Source of the DNA: Zarea fungicola
Taxonomy: Eukaryota; Ascomycota; Sordariomycetes; Hypocreales; Cordycipitaceae
DNA length: 10,831 nt
Direction of reading: 5' to 3'
Assembly (NCBI GenBank): GCA_900169235.1
Contig: FWCC01000527.1
Location: forward strand, 1-10,831
How positions within the stretch are numbered: position 1 is the first letter of the stretch; every line of letters starts with the position of its first letter. A model generated the notes under the pieces. It saw only the letters and a program-made list of their open reading frames with translations, did not search any database and was not told where the DNA came from. Positions 9,924 through 10,831 of this stretch are shown here, piece by piece. The translations under genes were made by a program, and so were the position numbers.

Positions 9924-10236
9924 CCTGATTACATAGTAAATACACACCCATCCTGCCTCGCCCCATTTGCTAAAATAATTATCCCCTGTTGCAGAACAGC
10001 CACCGCGAATAGGCTAAGTGTATAATGCCGAAACACTCCGTGAAAGCTCCACACCATCGCAAAAGGCACTGACGGACAGATTCTGCTGAGTAAGACGGAC
10101 AAACATTGTGTCTCAGAATTGGTAAAATTATCGGAGTTTTCGACGATAGTCGGCGAACAGTTCTTTCAGCCCGGTTACATCCCCTTCCCTTCTTCAAAAA
10201 ACGTGGCTCAAAATTCATCTTTTAGTCTGCACCAGA

Positions 10237-10249
10237 TGATAAGCTATCA
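10237..10249. promoter_or_regulatory. TGATA-AGC-TATCA dyad beside the EthD start codon
   Basis: A 5-bp inverted repeat with a 3-bp spacer gives a GATA-factor core on each strand (TGATAA forward, TGATAG reverse), ending 2 bp before the ATG. Paired GATA sites are favoured by fungal GATA regulators such as AreA, but this position would be within the transcript, so function is doubtful. Confidence 0.2.
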
Positions 10250-10251
10250 GG

Positions 10252-10764
10252 ATGGGCTCTGACAGTAACAAACAAATGTATGCCCTCACCATCTGTGGCT
10301 ACAAGAGACCCGACGTCACAGATAAGGCGTACGGCGACTATATTGTCAACACACATGCTCCGCTAGTGCGAGATATCATGGTTGAATATGGTGTTGAGCG
10401 TTGGGTATTGGTAAGAATAAACATAGCACAATGGTATCCACGGGCAGCATGAGCAAGTTCTAACCGTGTGAAGACGCACAATCTTGGTGACCTTCGCGAA
10501 AAGATTAGCGGCGTCTTCCCATCAAATGACATGGCTGAGTATGACTCGATTATTCAAATATATTTTGGCGATCTTGAAAAGGTTGTCAACTTTGCATCAG
10601 CTGTCAAGGCGGCCAAGAAGCTAGCACCTGCTTTGTCAGAGTTTGCGGACACTACACGAAACAGGTATGCTTTGTGATTCTTTCGACTGCCCCACATATG
10701 AATTGATATTGACTGTGATGTCTTCAGAATGACAATTGGCGTTGTGACGGACTTGTTGGCTTAG
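10252..10764 (+). CDS. EthD-domain protein, AurZ/TpcK-like putative dehydratase or decarboxylase
   Basis: The coding sequence joins 10252-10410, 10474-10664 and 10728-10764, giving 128 residues. The protein is a single EthD-type ferredoxin-like (dimeric alpha-beta barrel) domain. An N-terminal strand YALTICGYKRP (10-20) is followed by the helix and loop YGDYIVNTHAPLV with His35, then EYGVERW and a THN motif (54-56) created by splicing. After this come the strand YDSIIQIYF, a helix, and the closing MTIGVVTDLL strand. No signal peptide or membrane segment is seen, so it is probably cytosolic. Small proteins of this family sit beside non-reducing PKS genes. AurZ dehydrates YWA1 to nor-rubrofusarin in aurofusarin biosynthesis, and an EthD gene neighbours Pks1 in Metarhizium pigment clusters. 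The exact reaction here is unproven. A second in-frame ATG at 10276 is an alternative start that would drop eight residues. Confidence 0.85.
10411..10473 (+). other. EthD gene intron 1
   Basis: This 63-nt phase-0 intron has donor GTAAGA, a perfect CTAAC branch site at 10460-10464 and acceptor GAAG. It joins ERWVL to THNLGD, the family's conserved position. Unspliced reading stops at TGA 10450-10452. Confidence 0.85.
10665..10727 (+). other. EthD gene intron 2
   Basis: This 63-nt intron has donor GTATGC and acceptor CTTCAG. It splits an AG/A arginine codon and appends the conserved C-terminal MTIG strand. Without it the frame would end at TGA 10675-10677. Confidence 0.82.
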
Positions 10765-10831
10765 AAAGAAGCAGGCCTGCTGAAGCCAGAGTTGCGGGAA
10801 TATAGGGCATATCAGCCAGCTTGACAGGCAG
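10765..10831 (+). other. 3' flank of the EthD gene
   Basis: The 67 bases after the TAG stop probably belong to the 3' untranslated region. No further gene or signal is visible before the window ends. Confidence 0.4.

Larger units (their letters stand above)
9756..10251. promoter_or_regulatory. Divergent intergenic region, probable bidirectional promoter
   Basis: These 496 bp separate the start codons of the minus-strand synthase and the plus-strand EthD gene, which are head to head. Contents seen: a purine/pyrimidine tract and a TATATA sequence facing the synthase; a CCAAT on the minus strand at 10118-10122; an inverted CGAC-N4-GTCG dyad at 10141-10152 followed by CGG; and a TGATA/TATCA dyad beside the EthD start. 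Shared control of the pair is inferred from the layout. A 79-codon open frame at 9979-10218 (minus) shows no recognisable domain and is not annotated as a gene. Confidence 0.6.

Noticed and set aside
9979..10218. A 79-codon minus-strand open frame in the divergent promoter
   Set aside because: It has no domain, no convincing fungal gene structure, and fills the space expected to be regulatory.
1..10831. tRNA, rRNA, CRISPR or bacterial operon signals
   Set aside because: None were seen; spliced genes and fungal protein families make a prokaryotic reading untenable.

Overview
The window reads as nuclear DNA of a filamentous ascomycete. Short (55-70 nt) GT-AG introns with CTNAC-type branch sites interrupt the genes. 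One gene is a very large multidomain non-reducing polyketide synthase, a class typical of these fungi. A degenerate hAT DNA transposon lies alongside. The genus cannot be read from the sequence. The pairing of the synthase with a small EthD-domain gene recalls pigment clusters of Hypocreales (Metarhizium conidial pigment, Fusarium aurofusarin), but that is analogy only.

Layout. Positions 2-2724 hold an end-to-end hAT element: 19-bp imperfect terminal inverted repeats, TCAAGT/ACTTGA-rich subterminal regions with a mirrored CAAGTACTTG palindrome, and a BED-finger/hATC transposase gene broken by frameshifts and stops. Positions 2733-3047 are an AT-rich spacer without genes. Positions 3048-9755 (minus strand) hold one four-exon gene for a predicted 2173-residue synthase ordered SAT-KS-AT-PT-ACP-ACP-TE, with every expected catalytic residue present. 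Positions 9756-10251 are a divergent intergenic region that probably serves as a shared promoter. Positions 10252-10764 (plus strand) hold a three-exon gene for a 128-residue EthD-domain protein related to the AurZ/TpcK group.

How they work together (inference). The synthase should load a starter on SAT, build an unreduced poly-beta-keto chain with KS/AT on two ACPs, fold it in PT, and release an aromatic product by Claisen cyclisation in the TE. The head-to-head EthD protein would act on that product, for example by dehydration as AurZ does on YWA1. Other tailoring genes (laccase, O-methyltransferase, oxidases) are not in the window and would most likely lie beyond 10831; the transposon marks the other side.

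The main annotation hazards are two. The synthase looks like two genes (5584-9003 and 3048-5579) if the 61-nt intron in the PT domain is missed. The transposase looks like four small genes if its lesions are missed.
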